Below, in pieces: positions 1 to 11,700 of a DNA stretch of 55,800 nt. Source of the DNA: Spirogloea muscicola (Eukaryota; Streptophyta; Zygnematophyceae; Spirogloeales; Spirogloeaceae); assembly GCA_009602725.1 (NCBI GenBank), contig WELB01000255.1, forward strand, positions 65,937 to 121,736. Reading direction: 5' to 3'. The notes under the pieces were generated by a model. That model was not told the origin of the DNA, made no database searches, and was given only the letters and a program-made list of their open reading frames with translations. Position 1 is the stretch's first letter; each line of letters begins with the position of its first letter. The position numbers and the translations under genes were made by a program.

Positions 1-49
<49 letters not shown>

Positions 50-53
50 GCGG
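1..53. repeat. (GGC)n microsatellite in presumed 5' leader
   Basis: An almost pure GGC trinucleotide run, interrupted once by GCA, ends about 10 bases before the start codon of the zinc-finger gene. GGC/CCG-rich leaders recur upstream of other genes in this window, so it is probably part of the 5' UTR or promoter. The window edge cuts it. Confidence 0.9.
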
Positions 54-62
54 TGGGCGGCA

Positions 63-3039
63 ATGGGGAAGAAGAAGCGGCGCGCGGTGCGGCCGTGGTG
101 CTACTACTGCGGGCGCGAGTTCGAGGACGACAAGGTGCTGGTGCAGCACCAGAAGGCGAAGCACTACAAGTGCCACGTGTGCCACAAGAAGCTGTCCACC
201 GCCGGCGGCCTCGTCGTGCACGTCCTCCAGGTCCACAAGGAGCCCCTTACCAAGTACGCCGCCGCCGCCCTCCTCGCCCCATGGCCGCTTCGGCGACGAC
301 GTCGTCGGCGGCAGCGGCTACAGTTGCCGGTCTGCCGCTGCGATGGCCGTGACGACGGCGGACCCAGTTGGGGTCCCGCCTCGGCGAGGGCCCGCGGCCG
401 CTGATCGCTCCACCGGCGCGGCGCTGCCGTCCAGGGTGCCGAATGCGCGGCCGGGGCGCGAGAGCGTGGACCTCGAGATCTATGGCATGGACGGCATCCC
501 GCCGGAGGCCATTGCCGCGCACGCCGCAGAGCTCGGTGAGCGCCGCCTCTTGTCCAAGGGCCCCGAGGAGTGCCTCTGCTCCAGGCCCCTCAAAGACTTG
601 GAAAAGTTGCACTTAGGCTGCTGCCACTTGGTCGTTAACTGCCTTTGCAGCTTTTAGTGAGCATTCCCGCTGGCGTAACACCGGTCCTTGTTGCACATTT
701 ACGATTTCTAAGTGTCTATATCACAGTAAGATTACAAGATTTCAAAGTGTGTACGAATATATTTGAGTGTTATCAAGATCTCTATCTTTCTAAGTGATTG
801 GGGATCAGGAGGTCAGCAGGGCTGATTGGTCAGTCTTGAGTTGTGCTTGTTGCAATGTGCGTCTCGATGGTCGGCGCTGCCGCCATGCAGAGGAGGACGG
901 CCCCCCCGGCAAGGCTGCCAAGGCCGACGATGAGTCGCCGCCGCCGCCTCCACCACCGCCTGCTGGGCTGGCGCATGCGGCGCCGCTGCCGCCGTCGCAG
1001 CAGCCCTACCCGAATGCCGCCGCCATGGGGTCGATGGCACCCGGTATGGCCTCTCAGCCGATGTATGCAGGCGCGCCCGTGCCGCCCCCTCAGCAGTAAG
1101 TCTCTGATCCTCGCCGCCACCATGCCGTGCCATGCCCAGGTCCGTGTCGGATGATGAATGGGTTCTTGCTCTCGCTCAAGGTGCGCCGCCCGCCGGCTGA
1201 CTTCTCTCCGCGCAGCTCCCGCTGCTCTGCTATTTACTGCCCCTCTCCAGTAGCCCTCGTACTGTAGCCACTGGAGTTACCCCTCGTCGCTTCCCTTCTC
1301 ACTCACGTCACTGTATGTTCTGTGAAGTAGTGGTTCTAGAGTCAGCCAGCTCCACCATCACCGAGGCTCCTTGTGCTTTTGCCGGTTGCAGGTATCCGCC
1401 GCCCCACCAGCAGTATGGGCGGCCCATGATGGGCCCACCTCCGTACGGGACGCCGTACTATGGAGCGCCGCCGCCGCGCTACGCCATGCCGCCTCCGCCG
1501 CACATGCAGCCGCAGCAGGGACAGATGCCACCAGGGCATCTGTCCCAGCCCCTGTTCCCCATCCAGGGCATGCGGCCGCCGTCACATGGAGGCATGCTGC
1601 CACGCCCGCCGCTCTTTCCTGTCTCTGTGCCCCCGCCGCAGCAGCAGGCGAGCAACGGCCCGCCCACCCGGCCGCCGCTCTTCCCCATCCAGACACCGTC
1701 ACCAAACACCGGCCCGTCAGCACAGCAGCAGCTTGGCGGCATGCCAGCCGCTGCTGCCATGCAGGCAGTGGATGGTGCGCAGCCCAAAGGGCCCACGGTA
1801 CTGCCACAGCAGGCTAGCCTCAGCGGCCTTGCTGCTGCCGGTGGCGCTCCCCCGCTCCACCCTTCAACGCCTCCCAGCTCTGCAGCTCCAGGTTTGCGTC
1901 GTGACCCCTGACCTAAGTTCTTTGGAATTCAGCTCCTGCAAATTAGTGTTGCAAGTGAACGTCCCAGGGAGATGGGGCTGCGATTGCACCTGCAGCAGCA
2001 AGCCAGGTTGCGGATAGAGAGCCTCTCGTCTGCAGTCTTCAGCTTGATGGATGGCGTCAAGCCCCCAAGTGGATGCTCCTGCCTGTGTGCCTTAGTGCAG
2101 CTTTGTCTGGAATATCAGTCGCTGCACACAGTCAGGGCTCAGGGCCTGGAGTTGCCTCTTTATGTGTTTAGATGATGGAGGGAAGGGGCACATGGCGGTG
2201 GTTGATGGCAGTTTGGCTGGCTTGTATTGTCCGAAGCAGATTATAAGTCTTGAGGGTTCTGTGTTGGGCTTGATTAATAGTCAAGGTGCTGCATTCTAGC
2301 TGAGACACGACTGACTGTCACCGTGACGCGCTTGACCTGCTTCAGCACCGAGTCACTCGTATGCGGCTGGCCCCAACACGGGCGGGCCGTCGATCGGGCC
2401 GCCGCCGGTGTTCAACAGCATGCCTGCACCGGCCGTAGCACCGCCAACAGTCGAGACCAAGCCGGCTGCAGCGGCAGCTGTCCACCTCGTCTGGAGCGAT
2501 GAGAATCGGTCCATGGTAAGATACCCCTTGCTCGGCCTCGCAGTGCTTATGCTAGCACGCTGGACATACTATACACATTACCGCACTCGGCAATACATCC
2601 CTTACCAGGGCTGTCAAGTTGTGCTGAATATCTCTAGGCCAGCATCCACTCTAATTGCAGACTCCTCTTCGGTCTTTTCTTGGAGACTTTGTTCTGAAGC
2701 ACATGGTTGCCTGTGAGCCTACAGGAGGAGCTGCGGGCAAACCTTCCTCGATATGCAGTCAAGCATGAAGCCCCACAGGCAAGCACGACACATATTGAGC
2801 GCCTGCATTGCCGCCCATCTCTGGCAAGCGCAGTGACATGGTTAACGCCACCATCAGCGCCAGCCACCTTCATTTCTCTGGTGCTTCTGAAGTCAGTTGC
2901 TTGCTATACATATCTGATGCTATTGGTGTTGGTGTGCAGGCACAAGGGTAACAAGCCGCCACATACTCTGGAGCTTCAGCGCTGGAGTCAAGTGACTGAT
3001 GCACTGAATTTGACCATTTACAGCGCTTTGAGTAATTAG
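63..3039 (+). CDS. SUF4/BUGZ: BuGZ/SUF4-type C2H2 zinc-finger protein
   Basis: This is the plant SUF4 / animal ZNF207 (BuGZ) family: a nuclear zinc-finger protein that in animals binds microtubules and Bub3, and in Arabidopsis acts in FRIGIDA-dependent transcription. Exons read by splice sites and phase are 63-253, 435-535, 891-1095, 1392-1891, 2346-2515 and 2725-2778, giving about 407 codons in one unbroken frame. The N-terminus starts MGKKKRR and carries two C2H2 fingers (CYYC...HQKAKH and CHVC...HVLQVH). The family signature [18 protein letters not shown] follows. The middle is a long proline/glycine/glutamine-rich disordered region. The C-terminus has [12 protein letters not shown] joined across an intron to [10 protein letters not shown], matching the Bub3-binding GLEBS-like segment. 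The end is unsure: either a GC-AG intron follows residue 407, or the exon reads on to the stop at 3037-3039. The ATG at 63 is the family start. Confidence 0.9.
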
Positions 3040-3310
3040 TGAGATAGGTTCTGCTTCAAGTCAAAGTACACAGCCACGCTCTGGAGCTACACCTTGCCAC
3101 AGGGCAGCTTCGCAAGAAGCTCAGGCCTTTCTCTTGACAGGGCGCTATACTGTGCATGTGAAAAGTTGCCTGGGCAAAGAGCCCTATCCATCAGTGAACC
3201 CTAAACATCACCTTCTTGTCAGTCATAAGCGCGCTGTCTTTGCTCCTCCTGTTAGTTGTACCGAGCAAATCACAATCAACAGGAGGAGGCTGAGCAAATC
3301 TATGAATAGC

Positions 3311-6300
3311 TCAGCAATCCTCTGGGTTGAGCTTCTGCATCAACTGCTTCTCCAGTGCCATCCTCGCCTGGCCGACCCTTCCATATGCAGAGTGCAAATC
3401 TTCCACGTGCCCTGGCACTGCCAGCTCCAGCTTGGCAGCACTGTCCTGGGTGCCGAGCTTCAGAATCTCTGAATATGGCACAAATGCTCCAGAGGCGTTG
3501 GACATCCATCCATGGGCGGCTCGAAGCGCAGCTCCAGCGGACGCAGAATCTTGCATGACATAGGAGAGGGTCTCAGCTCGTACTTTCATGTCACTTGCTG
3601 CAACAATTGCTGCTGTCTTTTTGTCAATGCAAGGATCCTTACAGAGGAACAAGAAAAGTGCACCCTGTCTACACGTGCAATAGGAGAATCTACTGACCTG
3701 GCCTAGAAGTAGTATACACGGGGCAGCCAAACACGGACGCAATGACCTTGAGGAGGGCAAGATTGGCAGAGCCGCCTCCTGTGGCAATCACTCGCTCAGG
3801 AGGGCTTGGCAGTCCCACCCTCTCAGCATGCATTCGCATGGACAGAATCTGCCCCTCCAATAGCGCCCTGACCTGCAGCAAAGCAGCTATCAAGTTGCGC
3901 CGTATGCTCTTGGACCTCTGAAGGATGACTGAAATGACTGGAGGTTATAGGTGCTTCAGATGTTTAGCAGTCAATCTAATCAAGGTAGTTAAAATTCAGT
4001 CAGTCCATCGGCTCCAATCGTCTGACAGACTGCTGATTTGGAGATGTCAATGACTGCTCACATGTGATACAGGCAAGTCCTTACATTAGGCTGAACCTAT
4101 TGAATAGTGACAAATCAAGAGTGCATAAATTGCTTGGGGCTCAGCTACCTCCGTAGCGTCGTCAAATTTGTCAGCGGGTACCTCCTTCGCTTGACCCCAT
4201 TCTTCTGCAGGAAGTGTGTAGCGGTGCGTCCCAACTGCAACGTGTGCCAGCTTTTTATTAGAAAGCCACATCCAAGATCATACTTTCTCATGCTGGCCGA
4301 GCATCTCTGCTCAGGTTTTCATTCATAAAACGAAATTGCTTGAAAGTACCTGGTAGCAATGGAAGAATTTCAGGGTCTTCAAAATAAAAGCCAATGCACC
4401 CCCCTAAACACCCAAATGAGGTCGATCTAAGTCTTGTGTGACGCCATCCATAATATTTCCTAGTTCTTGTGATAAGCAAATCATACTCGACAATATGTTG
4501 GTTGGCGATGCTTGGAGTCAACAGCTGCACCTACTCTTAGCAATTTGCAGGCATTTGATTTGCAAAACTGCAATGATAGCTTTCACTCACGATTCAGGGG
4601 TGGTGTAGCCTCTAGAAGCTCACTGAAAATATCCCATGAGGCTTTTGCATTGCGGTCTCTGACTTCTGCTCTTTTCAGGAGACCACAGGCAGACACAAAT
4701 CATCACACGTCCCAAACAAGGTACTCTCTTAGGAAGCTCTCTCAACGAACATCTCATAACAAACATCTTCTAATAGAGATTGAGCATCTCTTGCTTTGTG
4801 GCTATGACATACATCCTTTGTACGCCTGGCACTACATCAAAACGTTGACTACGTATTTTCTATACTATGTGCGTGTCAAACAGCTGCCAAGGTGATTGCC
4901 ATGAGCTCAAGACTGAGTGTAGCTGTTCACTTTGCCGTGTTAATGATCCATTCTTGTACACAAGCATGGCCATGTAGTTGTCAGGGTCCACCGGATTTGG
5001 AAAGACGTGTCCTTCAGGGCCAGGCTTGGGGTCAGAGACAATGCCAAAGACCTGTTGACGACCAAGCAATAGACCGGCATCCTCAGAAATTCATTTACGT
5101 TGTTGACGGGGATGGACGCCCGACAGTTAGAGTATAAACTATGCATGTGTTTCATCGTGCAACTCAAGAGCTTGTGTGCAAATGTGTATCACCTAATTCA
5201 CAGGCCTTGATGGAGCCTCAGTAACAACACACCAGCTTGCACTGCAAAGCACATGTGACCTGAGCAAGTCTTATACTCACAGTGTCACTGGTACCCAGGC
5301 TGATAGCGATATCTCCAGGATGTTCCAGAGTGAGACCTATGCAGAAAAAGTTGACAGCTAGTTCTTGAGTAGACAATATTATGGGCACTTTTGGGCCTTC
5401 TAGTCAAGCCTTGATGACATAGAACAAGGTTAAACACAGGCTACAGAGTACGACAATCCTACAGTGGTCATTAAACCCTATACGGCCGATGAAATGCACT
5501 TTTTCACCTGCGAGGCTGTTTGGGTTGTCCCCTGACCACTGGACCACATCACAGTCAGGGTCAAAGCCATACCTGACAATGCAGCAGCAAATTGTCACCG
5601 ATTCATTCGTATGCTTTCAAGTGCACCGCGCTGCCTGCTCTGTCTTTATCTATACGGGCTTGCTGCTTTATTGTTGTGGATGTGAAGCTGTTACTAGGCA
5701 GCTGTAGGCTAGGCACGGCGGCTATATGATACAAGCATCTATAAGTAATGAGGCGATGCTAACATCTTTACAAAATACGGGTTGATTTTGCCAGCTATTG
5801 CATGTGATGGGGCCAAGGGTCCAAGTCGCTCTTGCAGGTCAGGTGCTGTTGCCTGCACAAGAGCAGTGATAAGCTAAGCACGACAGGAAAAAATAGGCTC
5901 ATGTTGCTCCTAGTTGGAGCTATGTTCGCTTTACACATCTGCGTGTATGAATTGTCTTCTTGCTAAATCTCAAAATCCAATGTGGTCTACTTACTGCAAT
6001 CAGGACAGCGTCATAGCCTAAGATGAGCTTCTGCTGACGCAGACTGGTCTCCTGGACAAACCAAGATAGCGCTTCTTGTGCTAGTAAATGCTAACAGTGA
6101 CTCACGGTCAAAGTCTACCTGGAGCACACGTGGAAGCCACACCCTCTCCTTCAGCCCCATCAAATTCATTCCTGCTGCATCGCTGTGGTCAATAGCCGCA
6201 TAGTCTCCAACTAGGGTCGATGTCATGAACGAACTGACCAGCGAAATCCTCTCCGTGTCCCTGTACACCTTCCACAGGACAAGCCATGCAAAGACTCAGC

Positions 6301-7463
6301 CCACCTCCTATCTTAGTGACACACAGCAGTGTGCAGCAATGCAGCTGCAGCTAGGCACAGATATGACAAGGCTGGTCAATGCTCACCCATAAATGACATG
6401 AGAGGGGAAGAGGGAAGTGTCTGATCCTTCAGCTCTGGAGACCACTTGAATCAATCATGAGTTTATAAGAGCTGATTGATGCCAGTATGTACCTCTGGCT
6501 TTGTCTCATAGAGCTTGCGGATTTGCGGTCCAGTATATCGTTCATAGGCGCGAGAACCTGTAAGAGTTGCCAGTGCTAGTGAACCTCCTACTTCTGCTTC
6601 AATGGCACAGCATTGAGAAGAGGTGCTGTTGTCCATCCAGACTGGTGACTTTCCAGTTGAGAAGCAGTCGTGCAAATGTGAGACCAAGCTGTTGGAATCG
6701 CCAAGAGTCCTGAGCGTGGCTTGAGCACCCCTTTTCCAGTATACTGAGCCATGCTGCTGGCCAGACCCGGAGATGGCCTTGACCTTGTCAAAAGCGAACG
6801 ATGTGTCCTGAGGACGACATGACAAGGTGCCGGTATCAGGGAAGTAGATTCAGGCGGAAGTCGAGACAGTAAGAGCAGAAGTATTACATTGTGTAGCAGT
6901 CGGTGAAGAAGGAGACTTGCGGTCAACGAAAACAGAAGGAGAACTGACACTGCAATCCTACAGGGCTCTTGTCACCTTCAGCCTCCTGAAGACACAATCC
7001 AGTGCCTCAATCCACATCTGAGGAGGTGCTGTGATCCTGTCTCCGTCCCTGTGTACTCCATCCTTGGTGTTGTAGTGTGGAAGAGCGGAGTCAAAGTTGA
7101 CTGACTCAGATCCCACGATCTGCAGCTTGCTATCCAGGGCCGTCGCTTTCAGTGACCTACAGTTGGGAGCAAGAGCAAGCCCCTTACATTCTGCATGCCT
7201 GAGTTTTACACTTTCTGTGACCCACAGATGCGTCGCAGCTTAGCATCCTAGCCAATGTTTGTGCTGCCTTCACTTGCAGGAGCTCGACTGACTGTTCCTG
7301 CGGCTGCGGATCTTCCGTACGCGGCTAATTCACTCCAGCAGACAGGAGCATGAGCACAAGGCGCGTGTGTGCTACTGGTCTTCCGAGCCGGCGGCGCTCA
7401 CTGGGTGGAGCTGTCGAGGCCTAAGAAGAATGCTCCATCAGGGAGCGCTGGCGCAGCGGCCAT
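3311..7463 (-). CDS. XK: Xylulose kinase (FGGY family), plant cytosolic type
   Basis: ATP-dependent D-xylulokinase makes xylulose 5-phosphate for the pentose phosphate pathway. About 13 exons on the minus strand collectively match plant XK from end to end. Exon 1 (7463-7402) has the nucleotide-binding start FFLGLDSSTQ, joined to SLKATALDSKLQIVG (from 7156). The exon at 6807-6493 holds AISGSGQQHGSVYW and GSRAYERYTGPQIRKL. The exon at 6268-6119 has RISLVSSFMTSTLVGDYAAI and DAAGMNLM, the segment carrying the FGGY catalytic aspartate. Later exons give DVVQWSGDNPNSLAG (near 5560), AISLGTSDT (near 5290), VFPNPVDPDNYMAMLVYKNG (near 5000), IGFYFEDPEILPLLPG (near 4370), RVIATGGGSAN (near 3790) and SAGAALRAAHGWM (near 3530). 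It ends NPEDC then TGA at 3313-3311. No damage is visible. The start sits only about 150 bases from the 3' end of the LINE upstream. Confidence 0.95.
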
Positions 7464-7609
7464 GGCCGCAGGAAGCCGAGGCCGCCGGAGGCGCCAGCCC
7501 TGGCGGCGAGCGAGGCGGCGCTGCGGGCGGCGGAGCGGCCGCCGTGATGGCGGAAGTGAGGGACTGCTCGATGGAGGGGTATGGAAATGCGTGTATATTA
7601 AGAGATGGG

Positions 7610-10600
7610 GAGGCCATGTGTGGCCAAGTACAAAGGCAAGCACATTGGACAAATGTACGTCACCTGCTGCTAAGCTGACCCGCTCAGTAACCACGAGTCA
7701 GCACATAGAGGTCGCTAGCTGACGCTCGAATACCGGACGGCAATTGACTAGCTCTTGTGCCAGCAGCTAAGGCTCGACCAGCTTTCTGATGCAGAGCATA
7801 CGCCTGAGCTCGTTGCAGACAGGTTGACACTCGACGTCGCAGAAATGACAGATAGGCTGCCGGCATACCCATCTGGGCTGGGAGCATATCCTCGCGTCGT
7901 GCATATCCCAGACTCGCTATGTTCTCGAGTAGGGTATGGAAGCGAGGACCCAAGCAGCCGAAAGTGTCGATTGCGGCCGGGAGGAGGTGGTCACTGCGGG
8001 GGTAGTCTGAGTAGTGTCGGAGCTTTTTCTGCTCAGCACCTCCCACTGCGTGGCCAGCAATGTGTGTGGAAGCGGAACTCTTGTATGCCTCAGTCACCAC
8101 CACATCAACCAAAGCTCGTGGGCCTCCGCCAGGTTGTACACCCACAATGTCCAGGGTGCGACGGTGATGGCCTCCCTGGGAATCCGTGGTGATGGGCATT
8201 ACATTGCTCACTTCAACGATGGCGCGGTAGCCGGCGTCGCGCATCAAGCCCGCCAGGGCGTCCCGTAGGAGATTGTGGACGCCCACCACCTCAGGGCCTG
8301 TGGGACACCGCAGCATGTGGGTGGCTAGGTCTCCGCCCTCCGTACGGAAGCCACACTCACACTGAGTTACTCCAATCAGGCAGGTCGGGGGCAGGCCCAG
8401 GAACAGCTGGAGAAGCGTCCGGAATGCTTCAGGGCTGATTTTGAAAGCGTTGTGGATTGCGTGTGTGGTGAGCCAATCCGTTGCCCCAGGCGTTGCGAGC
8501 GATGTGAGACGTGCCAGACTCCTTGGATTGGTCTTGATATCCGGCATCGTCCTCAACGCCTTGCGACGCTCGTCCTCAACTGCCGCAACGAGTCTGGCCT
8601 GTGCCGCTTTGTCTGGTGCTTGAGCAAGCGCTGAGAAGGGGGTGAGGAGGGGTTGTAGGGACGGGAAGGAGCCGAGTGCTGACTCCCGGATGCTCCTCAG
8701 TTGTACTTGGAATGCCAAGGAGCCTTCCTCCACCTCGGCTGCAGGGCCGGCCAGGCAAGGGAAGCGCAAGGGAAGAAGGGAGGCAACCTGGTGCCAGCAA
8801 CCGAGAAAGGCTGCCTGCGCCGTCTGTTCAAGTGACCGGCAGCCCAGGCCGCCCATTCGTGTGGGAAGGGATGCCTGCAGGGAGGATGAAGGTGAGGGGA
8901 AGGATGGGTGTTGAATCAGGGAAGCCAGGGTTTGCCGGAGGGAGGTGTCGAACTCCTTGTACAGCTCGCCCACCATGTCCGTTGGGGCGACTGTCCGCTG
9001 CAGGTAGCCAGCTCGTTGACCGATGCAGCGAGTAAGGATGGCCAGCGCCAGCTGCGGATCTCCGAGGAGGGGAAGGGAGGGAAGGGGGGCAAGGTGTTGC
9101 TGCAGGCGTTCACGCAAGTCCTCCGCAATGTGGGATGGTGTGCCAAGGGGAACTTTGAGAACAGCCAGCCCATTGGCAGGGGTCTGGCAGCCTGGTGGGA
9201 GCTGGAGGTTGGTGGGGAGGGGGCGTGGTGACCATGCCACGTTCTTGGTGGGGCAGACCCGCAGGCCCATTGTGCTCAGTTCGTGTACGAGCAAGGGATA
9301 AGCCGCCATGACTTCTGACGGTGGGCCGACGATATGTGTGTCGTCTGCATAGGAGGGGAAGAGGAGGTTCGGGTGCAGGCTTTGGGTGCGCCGTAGTGCT
9401 CGGGAATGTGCCAAGGCGAAAAGTATGGGGCTGAGGGGATCTCCCTGGCGTGTGCCAGTTGTGGACCATAAGGTCGTCCAAGACTCCTCCGAACGCCACA
9501 GCAGCCGCCCTGGCCGGCCATAGGCCATGAGGAAATAGGGGATTAAGGAGGGGAAGTGATCACGCAGCTCCTCCATGATGGCGTTGCGCTCCACAGTGTT
9601 GAATGCATTGGCTATGTCCAATCCAAGGACCATGTGTGATGGGTTGACATCCAGCGCTGCGCGGATCCCGTGGACGAGGGCCTCTGCCCCGCAGGACATG
9701 CCAGCACCAAATTGGTGGGGTGCAAAATGGGTGGACAGCTGGGACTTTAGCTCGCCGCACAAAGCCTTGGTCACCAGCCGCATTATTACTTCTGTCATGG
9801 CGATGGGCCTGACACCACCTGACGGCTTGGCCAGGGCCAGCAGGTGGCTGGAGTTGAGAGCGTCGGCGATGCGGGGGGGGATGGTGGCTCTGGTGATGTG
9901 CCGGCAGGTGGAGAGGAGCAGAGAGAAGCTTCTTTCGTCTCCATTTTGGAAGATGTCCCGTAGGTGCTCGAAGAGCCATCCAGAAGGGCCTCCAGACACC
10001 ATTCGGGGGGCTTTGGTGAGGGCCGTGCGGAGCGCATCTGCTGAAAGTTCAAGAGGAGTGGGGAGCTCGCCAACCCAGGGCTCAAGAGGGTGCTGAGGAG
10101 GAGGATGCAGCTGGCGCAAGGTGGCTTCAGTGGCCTCATTGTTTGCTGCCAAGGGGTCGGGGCAGAGGGCCTGAGCGGCTCGAGAGAGCTCTCCTGCTCT
10201 GCCAAAGCGTCTTGCACGCGCTAGGTTGCCAATCATGGACTGTTGAGAGGGCTGGTTGCGGGTGCCTCCACGTGCACGTCGTTCTGAGAGCGCGACCCGA
10301 GCGGCTGCTGCACGCTGCTGAGCCAGCTCCTCCCACTTGCCGCTGGCGAAGCGAGCCAATCTGTCCTGAAGGCATTTGCGGCCACCAACGCCAAAGGAGG
10401 GAAGAGGGCCAAGCACGAGCTTGGGGAAGAGCAGGTACAGCGCCCAGGCCGCCTCGTCCAGAGGGTCAGCTTCCACGCGTGAGAGGATGGGCGTCAGCAC
10501 CTTGCAGCACCCACGTCGTGCCCACTTGGGAATGTGGCGGAGGTTGTGGAGCCCGTCGGGGATGAGGAGGGGAAGGAGGTCCACTGTTGCTGCCCAGTGC

Positions 10601-11700
10601 CAGCTCTCGGGAGAGGGAGGTGGTGGAGGACGGGCTGAGCCCGGCAGGTGCGACGTTGCTGCCTGCTCTTCGCGGTTTCGTTGGTTCTGGCATGAACGAG
10701 CATGGACTGGCAATCCTCTTGGGCGGTAACGGCGCTGGCAGCCCGGACAGGGGACCCGCGTGGCTGGGGCTTCTCCGAGGCCAGTGCGGGCTGGGCGCTG
10801 TTGAGAAGAGCGGCCCTGCCGACGGCGACCGGGTCCAGGGCGGCTTCCGGCTTGATGACAGCTTTCCACAACCCGCGCAGGCGGCGGCGGAGGTAGAGGT
10901 AACAGAGGAGGTAGAGGGAGCAACGGTGGCGGCTCCGGAGCGGGCACTGGGGGATGAACTGGAGAGTGCAAGGGTGGAGCTGGGGGGGGAGAGGGACGGA
11001 GCAGAGCCAACAAACTCAAAGGCCGCCAGGTGGGGGAATCACTTGATCGTGGTGGGCTGACGACAATGCCAACTCGCGGGTCCATGTTCGGAGTTTCGGA
11101 GTCTGCATCCGAGGTGGCCGAGCTTGGATGTGCAAGCAGCTGGGCTTGCTCGACAGGCGCAGACACTCCGACGCCAAGGAACTCGGGCTCCGGTGTCGAC
11201 GTTGATGTCGTGGTCGCCACAGGCGTGCGCACAATCTGAGGGCTGCGACCCTCGCTCGCGGCGGCCTCCGCACCCGCTGGAGCAGGGGGAGGGAGAGGAG
11301 CTGGAGGGGCCGCTGGGAGGATGGGCAGGGTGGCCCCTGACGCAGTGGCGGCCCTCGACGCAGCAGTCGTGCTGCGGGTGCCGTAAGAGCGAGCGGCGCG
11401 CCGAAGCGAAGAGCTGCGCGAGCCGCCTCGGCTCTTAGCAGCCCCCAGCATGGCGTCGGGGCCGGCGGGGGCGCTGGCGCACGCGAGTCAGCGGGCAGCG
11501 GACGGCGGCGGCGGCGGCGGCGGCCGCGGACGGCGGCGGGGAGGGTGGGGAGCCGTTGAAGGGGTGGTGGGGGCGTGGCGGCCAAGTGGAGCCCCTTCGG
11601 GGGCGGCATTCGGCGACGAAATGGATGCGGGCGCGGGTCGCCGTATCAATGGCACCGGCGGGGCAATTTAAATCGGGGTCGCGCCGGGCTCGGCGGCCCG
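7610..11700 (-). mobile_element. Intact non-LTR retrotransposon (RLE-class LINE)
   Basis: The element contains one long intact ORF (7684-11451). Its 3' tail of about 75 bases (7683-7610) recurs at 50985-51075, which fixes the 3' boundary. The 5' boundary is not determined: GC-rich DNA from 11452 to about 12250 could be element leader or host promoter. I saw no long terminal repeats, and no target-site duplication could be assigned by eye. It lies in the intergenic space between xylulose kinase (-) and the CAS-like gene (+), on the same strand as xylulose kinase. An unbroken 1255-codon frame suggests recent insertion. Confidence 0.9.
7684..11451 (-). CDS. LINE ORF: zinc finger, reverse transcriptase, restriction-like endonuclease
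   Basis: A 1255-residue single-ORF retrotransposase that would copy element RNA at a nicked chromosomal site (target-primed reverse transcription). Residues 1-230 are proline/alanine/serine-rich. CPGCQRRY...HARSC at 235-254 is a CCHC/C2H2-like finger of the kind R2-class elements carry. The reverse transcriptase spans about 480-830: KPSGGVRPI (542-550), GLDIANAFNTV (610-620, motif A), TRQGDPLSPILF (667-678, motif B) and the catalytic box YADDTHIVG (701-709). The C-terminus has the gag-knuckle-like CEC...H...C (1031-1049), followed by RRTLDIVG and ALVDVVVTE (1097-1118) and then lysines near 1142. This is the PD-(D/E)xK endonuclease layout. No apurinic-type endonuclease is visible. The protein ends LYVLTRGY and TGA, an ending shared with many decayed tails in the window. 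Confidence 0.95.
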   Translation of the reverse strand: MLGAAKSRGGSRSSSLRRAARSYGTRSTTAASRAATASGATLPILPAAPPAPLPPPAPAGAEAAASEGRSPQIVRTPVATTTSTSTPEPEFLGVGVSAPVEQAQLLAHPSSATSDADSETPNMDPRVGIVVSPPRSSDSPTWRPLSLLALLRPSPPPAPPLHSPVHPPVPAPEPPPLLPLPPLLPLPPPPPARVVESCHQAGSRPGPGRRRQGRSSQQRPARTGLGEAPATRVPCPGCQRRYRPRGLPVHARSCQNQRNREEQAATSHLPGSARPPPPPSPESWHWAATVDLLPLLIPDGLHNLRHIPKWARRGCCKVLTPILSRVEADPLDEAAWALYLLFPKLVLGPLPSFGVGGRKCLQDRLARFASGKWEELAQQRAAAARVALSERRARGGTRNQPSQQSMIGNLARARRFGRAGELSRAAQALCPDPLAANNEATEATLRQLHPPPQHPLEPWVGELPTPLELSADALRTALTKAPRMVSGGPSGWLFEHLRDIFQNGDERSFSLLLSTCRHITRATIPPRIADALNSSHLLALAKPSGGVRPIAMTEVIMRLVTKALCGELKSQLSTHFAPHQFGAGMSCGAEALVHGIRAALDVNPSHMVLGLDIANAFNTVERNAIMEELRDHFPSLIPYFLMAYGRPGRLLWRSEESWTTLWSTTGTRQGDPLSPILFALAHSRALRRTQSLHPNLLFPSYADDTHIVGPPSEVMAAYPLLVHELSTMGLRVCPTKNVAWSPRPLPTNLQLPPGCQTPANGLAVLKVPLGTPSHIAEDLRERLQQHLAPLPSLPLLGDPQLALAILTRCIGQRAGYLQRTVAPTDMVGELYKEFDTSLRQTLASLIQHPSFPSPSSSLQASLPTRMGGLGCRSLEQTAQAAFLGCWHQVASLLPLRFPCLAGPAAEVEEGSLAFQVQLRSIRESALGSFPSLQPLLTPFSALAQAPDKAAQARLVAAVEDERRKALRTMPDIKTNPRSLARLTSLATPGATDWLTTHAIHNAFKISPEAFRTLLQLFLGLPPTCLIGVTQCECGFRTEGGDLATHMLRCPTGPEVVGVHNLLRDALAGLMRDAGYRAIVEVSNVMPITTDSQGGHHRRTLDIVGVQPGGGPRALVDVVVTEAYKSSASTHIAGHAVGGAEQKKLRHYSDYPRSDHLLPAAIDTFGCLGPRFHTLLENIASLGYARREDMLPAQMGMPAAYLSFLRRRVSTCLQRAQAYALHQKAGRALAAGTRASQLPSGIRASASDLYVLTRGY

